The notes: generated by a model from the sequence alone, not told the origin. DNA of 64,000 nucleotides from Roseovarius mucosus (GCF_002080415.1 NZ_CP020475.1:116136-180135); one strand, 5' to 3'. Numbered from the stretch's first letter, positions 9,108-19,767 are shown. Numbers and translations are program-made.

Positions 9108-9692
9108 ATGAAACGCAATACTCTACTCGCTGCAATGACCCTCACTGCAACCGTCCTTGGCGGTGCCGCGTTCGCGGAGTCCCACCACGGACACGGCGGA
9201 AAATCCGGACCCGGTGCCGCGCAAGGAGGTGCCCCCGGCATGATGGGCATGATGGAGGGCATGGATGGAATGATGGATATGATGCAGCGCATGCATGGCA
9301 ACATGATGGGCGGCGGCATGATGGGCGTTATGGGCCCGATGGGCGGAGGCATGACGAAGATGCTGGACGCTGATGGCGACGGCAAGGTCACTCCTGAAGA
9401 GATGCGCACGCAGCTGCAGGCCAAGCTTGCCGAATATGACGGCGATGGCGACGGCTCCCTCTCGATTGCAGAGTTCGAAACGCTTCACAGCGCGATGATC
9501 CGCGAGATGATGGTGGACCGATTCCAGCACCTCGATGCCGACGGTGACGGCGCGGTGACGGCGGAAGAGATGGTGGCGCCTGCCGAAATGATGGAACGGA
9601 TGCAGATGATGCGGTCGAACATGGCGCAGTCGCAGGGTCAGCCCGGCAATGGCCAGGGCATGGGCGACGGCACCATGATGAACGACAATTGA
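9108..9692 (+). CDS. Exported Met-rich EF-hand protein
   Basis: A 194-residue secreted protein. A Sec signal peptide ends at AFAES, followed by HHGHGGK and then a Met/Gly stretch with repeated MMGM, MMDMMQRMHG and MMGGGMMG. Three EF-hand loops follow: DADGDGKVTPEE, DGDGDGSLSIAE and DADGDGAVTAEE, with full Asp/Glu ligands for calcium. The His and Met clusters look suited to Cu(I)/Ag(I), so the protein could bind both copper and calcium in the periplasm. It is divergent from the two-component operon and followed by a strong hairpin. Confidence 0.85.
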   Translation: MKRNTLLAAMTLTATVLGGAAFAESHHGHGGKSGPGAAQGGAPGMMGMMEGMDGMMDMMQRMHGNMMGGGMMGVMGPMGGGMTKMLDADGDGKVTPEEMRTQLQAKLAEYDGDGDGSLSIAEFETLHSAMIREMMVDRFQHLDADGDGAVTAEEMVAPAEMMERMQMMRSNMAQSQGQPGNGQGMGDGTMMNDN

Positions 9693-9699
9693 GAGGTTC

Positions 9700-9721
9700 G
9701 GCGCCAGCTCTGACTGGCGCC
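9700..9721 (+). terminator. Strong hairpin after the EF-hand gene
   Basis: GGCGCCAG-CTCTGA-CTGGCGCC is a perfect 8-bp stem with a 6-nt loop, 8 bp after the stop codon. No T-run follows, so it may stabilise the mRNA or act with Rho. Confidence 0.55.
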
Positions 9722-9837
9722 GCTTCCCCAAACGTCTGATCCGAAAACATCCGGACGCAACACCAGACCGCGTCCGGACTTGCCAAGTCCAGGCAATGAG
9801 CAGCAACCACAGAAAATCCGAAAGGGAGAAAATCGAA

Positions 9838-10224
9838 TTGGCCTATACCTATGATCGTGTCTTGAAAGATGTCGCCTTGGGCGACGCTGAAATGCGCGTC
9901 CGCGATGCATTGACAGAAAAGGGCTTTGGCGTACTGACCGAGATCGACGTGAAGGCGACGATGAAAAAGAAGCTGGGTGTGGAGATGGCGCCCTATCGCA
10001 TCCTTGGTGCCTGCAATCCGGGCATGGCCCACAAGGCCATCGAAATCGAGCCGCGCATCGGCGCGATGCTGCCCTGCAATGTGATTCTGCGCCAGATGGA
10101 CGGAGGCACCGAAATCAGCGCCATTGACCCTGTGGCCTCTATGCAAGCGGTAGAGAACGCCGAGTTGCACGAAGTCGCCGATCAAGTCCGCGATTTGCTC
10201 CGGGCCGCTTTGGACGCGGCCTGA
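9838..10224 (+). CDS. DUF302 protein
   Basis: A cytosolic DUF302 protein of about 128 residues. The family core is clear: EKGFGVLTEIDVKATMKKK, then PYRILGACNPGMAHKA and LPCNV. The function of the family is not settled; its members often sit near redox and metal genes. The start is taken as TTG at 9838 (AYTYDRVLK...), which has GGGAG 9 nt upstream and gives the usual family length. An in-frame ATG at 9796 exists but lacks a ribosome site. Confidence 0.85.
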   Translation: MAYTYDRVLKDVALGDAEMRVRDALTEKGFGVLTEIDVKATMKKKLGVEMAPYRILGACNPGMAHKAIEIEPRIGAMLPCNVILRQMDGGTEISAIDPVASMQAVENAELHEVADQVRDLLRAALDAA

Positions 10225-10262
10225 AGTCTCTCTCGATGCCCTTGACCTGACATGAGGCGCAG

Positions 10263-10949
10263 ATGAACCGTAACAATACGCTCACACCAACCGTCAAGAC
10301 CGCCATCGCGCTGGCATTCGCGGCGGCCTTGCTGGTCCTTGCGTTCGGACCGCTGCCCGACACCCTGACCCGCCTGAACGGCGACAGGATCTCTGCTTGG
10401 GTCATGGCTGCAGGTATCTGGGGGCCAATTTTAGTCGTCGGACTGATGACGATAGCGATCGTGGCCACGCCGATCCCAAGTGCACCCATCGCACTGGCTG
10501 CAGGCGCGGCCTACGGCCACACCGTCGGAACAGTTTACATCGTTCTCGGTGCCGAATTCGGCGCTCTTGCAGCCTTCGTTCTCGCCCGGTTTTTGGGTCG
10601 GGACGTATTGCGGCAATGGTTTGGCGACAAGATCGATGTTGGCTGGCTTGGCTCTCAGAACGCGCTAACATTCACGGTTTTTATCAGTCGGCTGTTACCA
10701 TTCGTTTCGTTCGATATTGTCAGCTATGCAGCGGGGCTCAGCCGACTGCATTTCTGGCGCTTCGGACTGGCCACGTTAGCCGGAATTATTCCTGCCAGTT
10801 TCGTACTCGCGCATTTCGGCAACGAAGCCGTCAGCGGAGACACCTCCCGTGCTGCCTGGGCTGCAATCGGACTGGGCGCTCTGACCCTGACCCCGCTCGT
10901 CTTCATCGGCGTCAGGGACTGGCAAAGATGTAGATTACGCCATGACTGA
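10263..10949 (+). CDS. TVP38/TMEM64-family (VTT domain) membrane protein
   Basis: A 228-residue inner-membrane protein of the VTT/DedA-related superfamily. The core contains the family-like motifs PIPSAPIALAAGAAYG, a helix EFGALAAFVLARFLGRDVL and the re-entrant segment FISRLLPFVSFDIVSYAAGL. Relatives act in lipid handling or envelope homeostasis. It lies between DUF302 and lgt on the same strand and probably belongs to one transcription unit with them. No catalytic activity can be assigned from sequence. Confidence 0.88.
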   Translation: MNRNNTLTPTVKTAIALAFAAALLVLAFGPLPDTLTRLNGDRISAWVMAAGIWGPILVVGLMTIAIVATPIPSAPIALAAGAAYGHTVGTVYIVLGAEFGALAAFVLARFLGRDVLRQWFGDKIDVGWLGSQNALTFTVFISRLLPFVSFDIVSYAAGLSRLHFWRFGLATLAGIIPASFVLAHFGNEAVSGDTSRAAWAAIGLGALTLTPLVFIGVRDWQRCRLRHD

Positions 10950-11045
10950 TCGTGACGCACACCATCTTCTGAAACGAGCACCATGGATTGAGCGCCAGGG
11001 GCATTTCGGTTTTCGGTTCCAAAGCAAAGAACAGGGACTCCCTCA

Positions 11046-11969
11046 ATGTTGACCGCAGCGATACCATTTCCGGACATCGGAACCGATCTGTTCTCGATCG
11101 AAATCGGCAGTTTCACATTCGCGCTGCGTTGGTACGCGCTGGCCTATATCGTCGGCATCCTCATCGGATGGCGCATCTGTCTGGCCGCAGTCAATCGCCC
11201 GGCACTCTGGCCCCCGGCCGGTCCGCCACTTGATCGCGAGCAGATCGAGAACCTTCTGACATGGATCATACTGGGCGTGATCGTGGGTGGGCGCCTGGGT
11301 TTCGTGCTGTTTTATCAGCCCGGCTATTACCTGGCCAACCCGCTGGAAATCCTCAAGGTGTGGCAGGGCGGCATGTCGTTCCACGGCGGTTTTGCGGGTG
11401 TAGGGATTGCGGCGCTGATATTCTGTCTTCGTCAGAAAAGATCCCTGCTCAGCACCGCAGACCTGCTTGCGCTGGCAACTCCGCCGGGGCTGTTTCTGGG
11501 ACGGCTGGCGAATTTCACCAACAACGAGCTTTGGGGGCGGCCTACGGACGTTCCTTGGGCGATAATCTTTCCGGGCGAGGCGGCGCAAGTCTGTGACGGC
11601 ATCACCGGGCTCTGCGCCCGACACCCTTCGCAGCTATACGAGGCGCTTCTGGAAGGGCTGCTGCTCGGAACACTCCTGCTCTATCTCGCCTGGCGGCGCG
11701 GCTGGCTGAAGGCCCCCGGTGCTCTGACCGGGGTTTTCCTTACTGGGTACGGCCTTGCCAGAAGCTTCGTGGAACTGTTCCGGCAGCCGGACATGCAGTT
11801 CGTGACCGCCGAGAATCCGATCGGTCACGCGCTTCATTTCGGCGAATGGGGGCTGACGATGGGTCAAGTGCTTTCCGCGCCGATGATCGTGACAGGACTG
11901 GCTCTGATTTTTTACTCCTTCAGTCACTTCGGAAGCGCGGCCGACCAGAGGCCAAATACCGTCGTGTGA
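11046..11969 (+). CDS. lgt: Accessory prolipoprotein diacylglyceryl transferase
   Basis: A 307-residue polytopic membrane enzyme that transfers diacylglycerol from phosphatidylglycerol to the lipobox Cys of prolipoproteins. The signature is intact: [10 protein letters not shown] with the essential His, then [25 protein letters not shown] and FRQPD. Its context (DUF302, VTT protein, ECF sigma factor) is not that of a housekeeping lgt, so it is probably a second copy. Lipoproteins encoded in the window (43981-44202 and 44202-45665) could be clients; this is inference. The sigma factor gene follows 31 bp downstream. Confidence 0.93.
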   Translation: MLTAAIPFPDIGTDLFSIEIGSFTFALRWYALAYIVGILIGWRICLAAVNRPALWPPAGPPLDREQIENLLTWIILGVIVGGRLGFVLFYQPGYYLANPLEILKVWQGGMSFHGGFAGVGIAALIFCLRQKRSLLSTADLLALATPPGLFLGRLANFTNNELWGRPTDVPWAIIFPGEAAQVCDGITGLCARHPSQLYEALLEGLLLGTLLLYLAWRRGWLKAPGALTGVFLTGYGLARSFVELFRQPDMQFVTAENPIGHALHFGEWGLTMGQVLSAPMIVTGLALIFYSFSHFGSAADQRPNTVV

Positions 11970-12000
11970 TTAAGTGGAGCCAATAAAAGGAGGAACTCGA

Positions 12001-12564
12001 ATGAACAGCAATGTGGAAGAACAATATAGTGGAACAGCGACCGAGAACGCACTGGTCGAAGGGCGAAAAGCGTTTCTCGGCTTCCTCGCGAAACGGGTCG
12101 GCAACCGCGCGGATGCCGAGGATGTTTTCCAAGAGTTCTGCATTCGGGTGCTGACTCGCAAGGATCAGCTTCGCGACGTGGAACGCATGGATGCATGGCT
12201 ATACGCGATCCTCCGGTCCACCATGAACGATCATTTTCGCAAAGCCACTCGGCGCAGCCGCTTGGCCGTAGCTGTCGCACGAGACCCACATCAGTTGGTT
12301 GCCGATGCGCCGGTGCAGATGGCGCGGCTGTGCACTTGTCCGAGCAGGCTGCTTACCGAGCTTCGTACCGTTGATGCCAAATTGATCCGGCGGATCGATT
12401 TCGGTGAAGAGGATCGGAAAATCGTGGCCGCCGATATGGGGTTGAACCGCAATGCCCTTGGCGTTCGGCTGCACAGGGCGCGCGCTGCTCTGCGCGAGGC
12501 GATCCAATACCATTGTGGAGCCTGCTGCCTGGAGGATCCCGATGATTGCTACTGCCCAGTCTAG
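12001..12564 (+). CDS. CorE-like ECF sigma factor 1
   Basis: A 187-residue ECF sigma factor. The sigma2 region includes NRADAEDVFQEFCIRVL and MDAWLYAILRS; sigma4 has GLNRNALGVRLHRARAALRE. Two Cys motifs stand out: CTC in the linker before sigma4 and a C-terminal cluster, HCGACCLEDPDDCYC. A CxC linker plus Cys-rich tail is the mark of CorE-type sigma factors, in which metal and redox state control activity without an anti-sigma protein. No anti-sigma gene is adjacent here. AAGGAGG precedes the ATG; an in-frame ATG at 11974 is too close to lgt and lacks a site. It is a close paralog of the protein at 26172. Confidence 0.9.
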   Translation: MNSNVEEQYSGTATENALVEGRKAFLGFLAKRVGNRADAEDVFQEFCIRVLTRKDQLRDVERMDAWLYAILRSTMNDHFRKATRRSRLAVAVARDPHQLVADAPVQMARLCTCPSRLLTELRTVDAKLIRRIDFGEEDRKIVAADMGLNRNALGVRLHRARAALREAIQYHCGACCLEDPDDCYCPV

Positions 12565-12610
12565 CGCCGAAGCGATCCCCTACTGCGACAAGCAAAGCTA
12601 GGCGACGGAA

Positions 12611-13297
12611 TCAGGCGAACAATTCAGGGCATTCACGGGCGCATTTGTTGGTCAAAATGATGTACACCAGATGCAGCGTTGCGAGCCCCGCCAGCAGGCA
12701 GAAAAACGAAATGTAGGCAAACTGGAGAAAGGCGATATCGATCACGATCACCGCCACCAGCGTCAGGGCGAAATGGCGCATATGTTTGTAATGCGACAGC
12801 GCTGGCGGCAGGGTGATAAGGGTCACATAGATCGTATTGGTCAGCCAGCGTGGCATCATGTAATCAAGCCACATTGATTTTTCATAGGCCAGCGACTGGT
12901 TGTTGATCTCGACCACGACCATGCTGCTGTTCAGCCCGTGCGGGATGTAAAGCAATAGACCGAAGGCCAGTCCGATCAACGCCATGAGGCGGAACAACCG
13001 CTTCCGAGGGCTGTCGTCCGGTTCCAGAACGTAGACCGAGTATGGCACCCAGATCGGCCACATGAACCAGGTGAAAAAAATGAACCCCATAGCTCCCCAT
13101 AAGACCGTCAGGGGATCGTTTCCGTTCATGCCGACCCAGACAAAACCCTCGGTAAACTGTTGCAGTCCGGCAAAAAGCGGCATCAGGGCAAGCGGAAGAT
13201 ACCGTTTGTTTCGCCGCCACGCCACAATTGAAATGGCCGTGCCGCCGCCAACAAGAAAAACGCTGGCGGCAAAGCTGACTTGCGCGGACAAGCACAT
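12611..13297 (-). CDS. DUF6629-like membrane protein
   Basis: A 228-residue protein with about seven predicted membrane helices, starting MCLSAQVSFAASVFLVGGG, which resembles DUF6629 proteins (MCxSAxxS start). It carries a conserved-looking FAGLQQFTEGFVWVG segment and a C-terminal Cys pair (CARECPELF). Function unknown. The start at 13297 fits the family; the in-frame extension to 13336 adds only basic residues. It converges on sigma factor 1 and diverges from the CPD-ATPase operon. Confidence 0.75.
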   Translation of the reverse strand: MCLSAQVSFAASVFLVGGGTAISIVAWRRNKRYLPLALMPLFAGLQQFTEGFVWVGMNGNDPLTVLWGAMGFIFFTWFMWPIWVPYSVYVLEPDDSPRKRLFRLMALIGLAFGLLLYIPHGLNSSMVVVEINNQSLAYEKSMWLDYMMPRWLTNTIYVTLITLPPALSHYKHMRHFALTLVAVIVIDIAFLQFAYISFFCLLAGLATLHLVYIILTNKCARECPELFA

Positions 13298-13545
13298 GGA
13301 ATTCTTTCTCCGACATATTTTTTTGGGACGGCCCAAAGTGCAAACCTAAGGCACAAACTGGGCGTTGAAAAGCAACCGGCTCATTACGGGAGTCCTCTCG
13401 GCGCCGCTGACCACCCATTGCGATGGGACGGTCGCGGGCGCAGCTCAGTCGCGATTACCTCCCTGAGCACGAGGCCTCTGCGGAGACTTGGCGCGCCCCG
13501 TCGGCAAAGTATTCGAATTGCCGAGTTGAGGAATCGCCAGTGGCT

Positions 13546-13559
13546 TTCATGCAAATCAA
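13546..13559 (+). promoter_or_regulatory. Possible FNR/FixK box
   Basis: TTCAT-N4-ATCAA differs from the FNR consensus TTGAT-N4-ATCAA at one base. It lies about 97 bp upstream of the ATPase ATG and 18 bp before the ECF-type -35. Oxygen control would fit an arginine deiminase operon. Confidence 0.5.
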
Positions 13560-13576
13560 TGCCTTTCGGATGGAAC

Positions 13577-13604
13577 TGTAAGGTTTGGAGACCGGCAACG
13601 TCTA
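13577..13604 (+). promoter_or_regulatory. ECF-type promoter, site A (CPD-ATPase/ADI operon)
   Basis: TGTAAGG (13577-13583), 15 nt, CGTCTA (13599-13604). It is one of six sites in the window with the same two elements at exactly this spacing, 51 bp upstream of the ATPase ATG. Confidence 0.7.
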
Positions 13605-13655
13605 TTTACCTAAACGGTCGTTCTCGATCGCAAGGAAAATCGACAGGAGCCAACA

Positions 13656-16022
13656 TTGAAAAAATTGACCCTTGAGGTCCGCGGGCTGTTCGAGGAACTC
13701 GATCATCTCGCGGTCGAACGCCATTTGTCAGCTCTCGGCGGCGTGCACAGCGCCGAAGCGAACCCGGCATCGGCAAGCGTGACAGTCCACTACGATGAGA
13801 CGGCAGTGGGCGAGGAAGAGCTGCGCAACACGGTTGAGGCCTGCGGATTCCACTGCGCCGGGGAGCGGGTTCCGAACCATGTCTGCCACGCCGACCATCA
13901 AATGTCTGGCGCGGAGGCCCCGGCTGGCCACGACGCGATGGCGCACGAGATGGGCCACGGCGGTGGTATGGACATGGCCAGCATGGTCCGCGACATGCGC
14001 AACCGCTTCTGGGTGGCGCTGCTGTTCACCATCCCGATCTTCACTTATTCGCCGATGGGTGGCCTGTTCACGCCACCCGCGCCGCCCTTCGGGCTGGAAC
14101 TGGATCTGTGGCTGTTCTTCCTGGGTAGTGCCGCGATTATCTGGCCAAGCTGGCCGTTCTTCGTCGCCGCCTGGCGCGCCCTGCGCAACGGCATCCTGAA
14201 CATGGCGGTCCTGGTCGTGCTGTCGGTTGGCACCGGTTATGTGTTCAGCGTCGGGTCTACCTTCTTCTTTCCGGGCGTGCAATTCTACGAGGCGGTGGCG
14301 GTGCTGCTGGTGTTCATCCTGTTGGGTCACTGGCTGGAGATGCGCGCGCGGGCCGGGGCGTCCGCTGCAATCCGCGCACTGCTCGATCTTGCACCGCCGA
14401 TGGCGACCGTTATCCGCGATGGGCAAGACGTTGAGGTGCCTACCTCCGAAGTACTTGAGGGCGAGATCGTGCTGATCCGGCCCGGCAACAAGATCCCGGT
14501 GGATGGCGAGGTTGTCGAAGGCGCGTCGCTGGTCGACGAATCCATGCTGACAGGCGAATCCATGCCGGTCAACAAGGCCGTCGGCGACACCGTGATCGGC
14601 GCCACCATCAACAAGAGCGGCAGTTTCCGGTACCGCGCCACCAAGGTCGGGGCCGACACCGCGCTGGCGCAGATCGTCAAGCTGGTGCAGGAGGCGCAGA
14701 ACTCCAAGGCACCCGCCCAGCTTCTGGCCGACAAAGCCTCACAATGGCTGGTGCTGATCGCCGTCGTGATCGGACTTGCAACCTTCGCGGTCTGGTTCTG
14801 GTGGATCGGCTCTCCGCTTTTGTTCGCGCTGACGCTGACGATCACCGTCTTCGTCATCGCCTGCCCGGACGCGCTTGGGCTTGCTACGCCGATGGCGGTG
14901 ATGGTGGGCACAGGGTTAGGGGCGCAGCACGGTATCCTGTTCAAGAATGCCGGTGCGCTGGAAGACGCGACCAAGCTTGACGTGATCGTCTTCGACAAGA
15001 CCGGCACGTTGACCATGGGCGAACCGCGCGTGGTCGAGGTCGTTGCCGCCGAAGGCGGCGCGGAGGATGACGCGCTGCGGGCTGCGGCGGCCGTCGATCG
15101 CGGCTCGGACCACCCGCTGGCGCTCGCCATTGTCGAACGCGCGGCGGACCTCGACGTCCCGCAGATGGCCGAGTTTCTCAACCTCGAAGGCCGCGGCGCG
15201 CGCGCCGAAGTCGCAGGCAAGACCGTGCTGGTCGGCAATCGGCGCCTGATGGACGAGGAGGGTATCGACGTCGGCACCCTGACGGCGGAGGCCGAGCGCC
15301 TGAAGGGCGAGGGCCGCACGGTTGTGCATGTGGCGCAGGGCGGACGGATGCTGGGCCTGATCGCCATCGCTGATGCGCCGCGTCCGAGCGCCAAGGCCAC
15401 CGTGGCCAAGCTGCGCGCACGCGGCGTCGAGGTGGCGATGCTGACCGGCGACAACGAAGGTACCGCAAGGCGGATCGCGGGCGAGCTGGGCATCGACATT
15501 GTGCTGGCAGATGTTCTTCCGGGCCAAAAGGCCGAGAAGGTCAAAGAGCTTCAGGCCCAGGGTAAGAAGGTCGGCATGGTCGGTGACGGTGTCAACGACG
15601 CACCCGCGTTGACCCAGGCCGATGTCGGATTTGCCATCGGTGCGGGCACCGACGTGGCGATGGAAAGCGCCGATGTCGTGCTGATGAAAAGCGATCCCTA
15701 CGATGTCGTGGGGGCCATCGAGTTGTCGCGCGCCACCTTGCGCAAGATGCACCAGAACCTGTTCTGGGCCGTGGCTTACAACGTGGTCGCCTTTCCGATG
15801 GCGGCAGGGGTGTTTTATCCGTTGATCATCAGCCCCGCCGTGGCAGCACTTGCCATGTCGGGCAGCTCCGCGCTGGTGGCGGTCAACGCGCTGCTGCTGA
15901 AACGAACGCGGCTGGAAGGTATTGGTGCGGGCAAGAGTGGGTCCGCCAGCGGCGGCGGTCAGGGCGATGCGCAGGCAGGCCAGGTGCCGCTTCACGCCGG
16001 ACACTCGCAGAAATCACATTGA
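13656..16022 (+). CDS. Heavy-metal P-type ATPase with CPD motif
   Basis: A 788-residue P1B-type metal pump. The catalytic core is complete (TGES, DKTGT, HP of the ATP domain in [16 protein letters not shown]). The transmembrane metal motif is [11 protein letters not shown], so the second Cys of the usual CPC is Asp. The N-terminal HMA-like domain has GLFEELDHL where CxxC is expected, so it cannot bind metal in the usual way; a His/Met-rich linker (about residues 85-110) follows. The transported metal is therefore uncertain and probably not handled as Cu(I) in CopA. It heads an operon with the arginine deiminase genes, 17 bp from the next gene, under ECF and FNR-like sites. Confidence 0.9.
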   Translation: MKKLTLEVRGLFEELDHLAVERHLSALGGVHSAEANPASASVTVHYDETAVGEEELRNTVEACGFHCAGERVPNHVCHADHQMSGAEAPAGHDAMAHEMGHGGGMDMASMVRDMRNRFWVALLFTIPIFTYSPMGGLFTPPAPPFGLELDLWLFFLGSAAIIWPSWPFFVAAWRALRNGILNMAVLVVLSVGTGYVFSVGSTFFFPGVQFYEAVAVLLVFILLGHWLEMRARAGASAAIRALLDLAPPMATVIRDGQDVEVPTSEVLEGEIVLIRPGNKIPVDGEVVEGASLVDESMLTGESMPVNKAVGDTVIGATINKSGSFRYRATKVGADTALAQIVKLVQEAQNSKAPAQLLADKASQWLVLIAVVIGLATFAVWFWWIGSPLLFALTLTITVFVIACPDALGLATPMAVMVGTGLGAQHGILFKNAGALEDATKLDVIVFDKTGTLTMGEPRVVEVVAAEGGAEDDALRAAAAVDRGSDHPLALAIVERAADLDVPQMAEFLNLEGRGARAEVAGKTVLVGNRRLMDEEGIDVGTLTAEAERLKGEGRTVVHVAQGGRMLGLIAIADAPRPSAKATVAKLRARGVEVAMLTGDNEGTARRIAGELGIDIVLADVLPGQKAEKVKELQAQGKKVGMVGDGVNDAPALTQADVGFAIGAGTDVAMESADVVLMKSDPYDVVGAIELSRATLRKMHQNLFWAVAYNVVAFPMAAGVFYPLIISPAVAALAMSGSSALVAVNALLLKRTRLEGIGAGKSGSASGGGQGDAQAGQVPLHAGHSQKSH

Positions 16023-16038
16023 ATAAGGGGGACTTGAG

Positions 16039-17487
16039 ATGTCTGACACATCATCGACCAAGACACCGGACGGGAAGGGCATGGCGGCGCGGTTTCCCAC
16101 CGCGTATTCCATCCTGTTCGGCCTGATCATCGTTGTCGCGGCGCTGACCTGGATTATCCCTGCGGGCCAATATGACCGCGCCATGAACGAAGAGGTCGGG
16201 CGCGAGATCGCCGTGCCGGGTACGTATCAAACGGTCGAGCCCAATCCACAGGGGGTCATCGACGTCATGCTGGCACCGGTGGCGGGGTTTTATGATCCCG
16301 ACAGCTATGCCGCAAATGCCATCGACGTGGCGCTGTTCGTACTGCTTTTGGGCGGCTTTCTGGGCGTGGTGAATGCCACGAATGCCATCGACACCGGCAT
16401 CCAGACGGCGATGGTGCGGCTGAAGGGGCGCGAGATCTGGATGATCCCGATCCTGATGTCGCTCTTTGCCCTGGGCGGCACGACCTATGGCATGGCCGAG
16501 GAAACGCTGGCCTTTTACGCGCTTCTGATCCCGGTGGTGATCGCGGCGGGCTACGATTCCGTGACCGGCGTGGCGATCATCCTGATCGGTGCCGGGATCG
16601 GCACGCTGGGATCGACAATCAACCCCTTCGCCACGGTGATCGCGTCTAACGCGGCAGGCATCCCGTTCACGGATGGTATTGCGCTGCGGCTGGTCCTTCT
16701 GTTGGGCGGCCTCGCGATCTGCGTGGCCTACGTCATGCGCTATGCCTCGAAGGTTAAGGCCGACCCGGCCCGGTCCGTCGTCGCTGCGCAACGCGACAGC
16801 GACCGGCAGTTTTTTCTGAACGAGACGGATGCAACGTTCGAGGAGCCGAAGCTGAGCGGAACTCAGAAGCTGGTCCTGATCCTGTTTTTTACGACCTTTG
16901 CGGTAATGATTTGGGGTGTCTCGAGCCAGGGATGGTGGATGGCTCGGATGGGCGCGCTGTTCTTCGGCATGGCCATCGTCGTCGGGCTGGTCGCCCGCAT
17001 GGGGGAGAAGAAGCTAACGTCGTCCTTTGTCGACGGAGCGAAGGATCTTCTGGGAGTTGCGCTGGTGATCGGTCTGGCGCGCGGCATCGTGGTGATCATG
17101 GAGCAGGGCCTGATTGCCGACACGATCCTGAATAGTGCCGCCGATACCCTCGGCGGCCTGCCGGAAGTCGCGTTCATCAACCTGATGCTTTGGATCGAGA
17201 TCGGGATGAGCTTTCTCGTGCCGTCGTCGTCCGGCCTGGCCGTCCTGTCGATGCCGATCCTTGCCCCGTTGGGGGATTTCGCGGGGGTCGGCCGTGACCT
17301 CGTGGTGACGGCCTATCAATCGGCGAGCGGGCTCGTGAATCTGATCACGCCCACCTCTGCGGTTGTGATCGGCGGTCTGGCCATCGGGCGCGTGTCGTTC
17401 GACCGCTGGGTCGTCTTCGTCTGGCCCCTGCTGCTGATCCTCGTCGTCTTCATCTCGGCCGGGATCAGCCTGGCCGCCATTCTCTGA
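16039..17487 (+). CDS. YfcC-family transporter, likely arginine/ornithine exchanger
   Basis: A 482-residue membrane protein with about 12 helices, of the YfcC / anaerobic C4-dicarboxylate carrier-like family. Characteristic segments are [37 protein letters not shown] and [18 protein letters not shown]. Streptococcal ArcD belongs to this family, and the gene sits immediately before arcA, so exchange of arginine for ornithine is the best inference. Spacing to its neighbours is 16 and 23 bp, so it is in the operon. Confidence 0.88.
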   Translation: MSDTSSTKTPDGKGMAARFPTAYSILFGLIIVVAALTWIIPAGQYDRAMNEEVGREIAVPGTYQTVEPNPQGVIDVMLAPVAGFYDPDSYAANAIDVALFVLLLGGFLGVVNATNAIDTGIQTAMVRLKGREIWMIPILMSLFALGGTTYGMAEETLAFYALLIPVVIAAGYDSVTGVAIILIGAGIGTLGSTINPFATVIASNAAGIPFTDGIALRLVLLLGGLAICVAYVMRYASKVKADPARSVVAAQRDSDRQFFLNETDATFEEPKLSGTQKLVLILFFTTFAVMIWGVSSQGWWMARMGALFFGMAIVVGLVARMGEKKLTSSFVDGAKDLLGVALVIGLARGIVVIMEQGLIADTILNSAADTLGGLPEVAFINLMLWIEIGMSFLVPSSSGLAVLSMPILAPLGDFAGVGRDLVVTAYQSASGLVNLITPTSAVVIGGLAIGRVSFDRWVVFVWPLLLILVVFISAGISLAAIL

Positions 17488-17510
17488 TTAGAAAGAAGGA
17501 GGCATTCCAG

Positions 17511-18740
17511 ATGTCTGAACCAAAATTGGGCGTTCATTCCGAAGCCGGTACATTGCGGCAGGTGATCGTATCGCCACCCGGCCTGGCGCATCGCCGTCTG
17601 ACACCGGACAACCGCGAAAACCTGCTGTTCGACGATGTGTTCTGGGTCAAACAGGCGATCAAGGATCACGCCGTCTTTGCCGATGTCATGCGCGGCGAAG
17701 GGGTCGAGGTGTTGGATGCGATGGCGCTGCTGGGCGAGACGCTGGACATTTCCGACGCGCGCGCCTGGGTTCTCGACCACCGCATCACCCGCAATGACGT
17801 CGGCGTGGGGATGCGGGACGACTTGCGTGCCTGGATGGAGGGTCTGCCCGGCACGGAACTGGCCCGTTTGCTGGTCGGCGGCATCCGGGTGGACGATCTG
17901 CCTTTCACGCCCTCCGGCATGTTCGGCAGCTACCTTGGCCCCCACGGTTTCGTGCTGCCGCCGCTGCCAAATTTCATCTTTACCCGCGACAATTCAGCCT
18001 GGGTTTATGGCGGCGTGAGCCTGAACCCGATGCATTTCGCGGCACGGCGGCCCGAAACGCTGCTGATGGCAGCAGTCTACCGGTTTTATCCGACATTCGC
18101 GGATCGAGTGCGGGTCTGGTTCGGCGATCCGACGCGGGAATTCGGGACGGCCACGCTGGAAGGCGGCGACATCATGCCAATCGGGCACGGTGTCGTCATG
18201 GTCGGCATGGGCGAACGATCGACCCCGCAGGCGGTGGGCCAACTGGCCGAGGCGCTGTTCGAGGGTGGCGACGTGACGCGGGTGATCGCCTGCCAGATGC
18301 CCAGTTCGCGCGCGGCGATGCATCTGGACACCGTTTTCACCCATTGCGGGGGCGATGTGGTGACCACTTTCAAGGAGGTGGCGGATGCGATCACCTGCTA
18401 TGACCTGCGCCCCGGTCAGGGCAAGGCCGCGCTCGATATCCGCCGGGATGCGCGCCACATATTCGAGATCACCGCTGAAATTCTGGGCCACAAGAAACTG
18501 CATCTAGTGCCCACCGGCGGGGCCGACGCCGCGGAGCAATCGCGCGAACAGTGGAATGATGGCAACAACGTGCTGGCGCTGCGCCCCGGCGTCGTCATCG
18601 GCTATGACCGCAACGACGACACCAACGCCGCACTGAAGGAGGCCGGGATCGAGGTGCTGGCCATCCCCGGTGCCGAACTCGGCCGGGGCAGGGGCGGCAG
18701 CCACTGCATGAGTTGCCCGACGATCCGCGACGCAATCTGA
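17511..18740 (+). CDS. arcA: Arginine deiminase
   Basis: A 409-residue cytosolic enzyme that hydrolyses arginine to citrulline and ammonia, the first step of the ADI pathway. Active-site motifs are all present: [24 protein letters not shown] with the catalytic His, and the terminal [11 protein letters not shown] with the nucleophilic Cys. Length is normal for the family. AGAAGGAGG precedes the start. Together with arcB and arcC it yields one ATP per arginine without respiration. Confidence 0.97.
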   Translation: MSEPKLGVHSEAGTLRQVIVSPPGLAHRRLTPDNRENLLFDDVFWVKQAIKDHAVFADVMRGEGVEVLDAMALLGETLDISDARAWVLDHRITRNDVGVGMRDDLRAWMEGLPGTELARLLVGGIRVDDLPFTPSGMFGSYLGPHGFVLPPLPNFIFTRDNSAWVYGGVSLNPMHFAARRPETLLMAAVYRFYPTFADRVRVWFGDPTREFGTATLEGGDIMPIGHGVVMVGMGERSTPQAVGQLAEALFEGGDVTRVIACQMPSSRAAMHLDTVFTHCGGDVVTTFKEVADAITCYDLRPGQGKAALDIRRDARHIFEITAEILGHKKLHLVPTGGADAAEQSREQWNDGNNVLALRPGVVIGYDRNDDTNAALKEAGIEVLAIPGAELGRGRGGSHCMSCPTIRDAI

Positions 18741-18763
18741 ACCACCGACGATAAGGAAATCCC

Positions 18764-19765
18764 ATGTCCTACAATCTGAGAAACCGCCATTTCCTGGCCC
18801 TGCGCGACTTCACGCCGCAGGAAATCAGCTTCTTGCTGAAACTCTCCGCCGACCTGAAGGCGGCGAAATACGCCGGCACTGAAGTTCCGCGCCTGACCGG
18901 CAAGGAAATCGCCCTGATCTTCGAGAAGGACAGCACCCGCACCCGCGTCGGCTTTGAGGTGGCGGCCCACGATCAGGGCGCGCATGTGACCTATCTTGGC
19001 CCCTCGGGGTCGCATCTGGGCAAGAAGGAAACCGTCAAGGACACCGCGCGCGTGCTAGGCCGGGTCTATGACGCGATCGAATATCGCGGATTTGGTCACC
19101 CTATCGTCGAGACGCTGGCGCAATACGCTGGCGTGCCCGTCTATAACGGGCTGACGGACGAATTCCACCCGACGCAGATCCTTGCCGATTTCCTGACCAT
19201 GCAGGAACATTCCGACAAGCCGCTGCGCGAGATCGCCTATTGCTTCATGGGCGATGCGGGCAACAACATGGGTGACAGCCTGCTGATCGGCGGGGCGAAG
19301 ATGGGCATGGATGTGCGCCTGTGCGCGCCCGAAAGCCTGTGGCCGGGCCAGGCGATCCGCGACGAGGCCGATGACGTCGCCGTGCAGACCGGCGCGCGGA
19401 TCACGATCACCGAGGATGTGGACGCCGCGGTGAAAGACGTCGATTTCGTCTATACCGATGTCTGGGTGTCGATGGGTGAGCCCAAGGAAAAATGGGCGGA
19501 ACGGATCGAGCTGCTGACGCCCTATCAGGTGAATTCCGATGTGATGGCCAAAACCGGCAATCCGAGGGCCAAGTTCATGCATTGCCTGCCCGCCTTCCAC
19601 AATGCCGAGACCGAAGTCGGCGCCGATATCGAAGAGGAATTCGGCATCACGGCGATGGAAGTCACCGAAGAGGTGTTCGAAAGCCCGGCCTCCATCGTGT
19701 TCGATCAGGCCGAGAACCGGCTGCACACGATTAAGGCGGTGCTCGTCGCCACGCTGGGCAACTAG
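18764..19765 (+). CDS. arcB: Catabolic ornithine carbamoyltransferase
   Basis: A 333-residue enzyme that, in this pathway, phosphorolyses citrulline to ornithine and carbamoyl phosphate. The carbamoyl-phosphate site [12 protein letters not shown] and the ornithine-side motif HCLPAFHN are intact. The sequence resembles both catabolic ArcB and biosynthetic ArgF; the location between arcA and arcC decides for ArcB. AAGGAAA lies before the ATG. Confidence 0.95.
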   Translation: MSYNLRNRHFLALRDFTPQEISFLLKLSADLKAAKYAGTEVPRLTGKEIALIFEKDSTRTRVGFEVAAHDQGAHVTYLGPSGSHLGKKETVKDTARVLGRVYDAIEYRGFGHPIVETLAQYAGVPVYNGLTDEFHPTQILADFLTMQEHSDKPLREIAYCFMGDAGNNMGDSLLIGGAKMGMDVRLCAPESLWPGQAIRDEADDVAVQTGARITITEDVDAAVKDVDFVYTDVWVSMGEPKEKWAERIELLTPYQVNSDVMAKTGNPRAKFMHCLPAFHNAETEVGADIEEEFGITAMEVTEEVFESPASIVFDQAENRLHTIKAVLVATLGN

Positions 19766-19767
19766 CG

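Larger units (their letters stand above)
13298..13655 (+). other. 358-bp regulatory region of the CPD-ATPase/ADI operon
   Basis: It contains no supported gene. It separates the divergent DUF6629-like gene from the ATPase operon and holds an FNR-like box (13546-13559) and an ECF-type promoter (13577-13604). Confidence 0.6.

Noticed and set aside
10240..10252. CTTGACCTGACATG before the VTT-domain gene
   Set aside because: It has no TTCC...GGAAG dyad and no -10 at 19 bp, so it is not a CueR promoter.
13315..13340. TTTGGG...CCCAAA hairpin next to a T-run
   Set aside because: The T-run is on the wrong side for a terminator on either strand.
14327..16004. Long minus-strand frames opposite the CPD-ATPase
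   Set aside because: Composition is Ser/Arg/Ala-rich without domains, and the plus frame has complete ATPase motifs.
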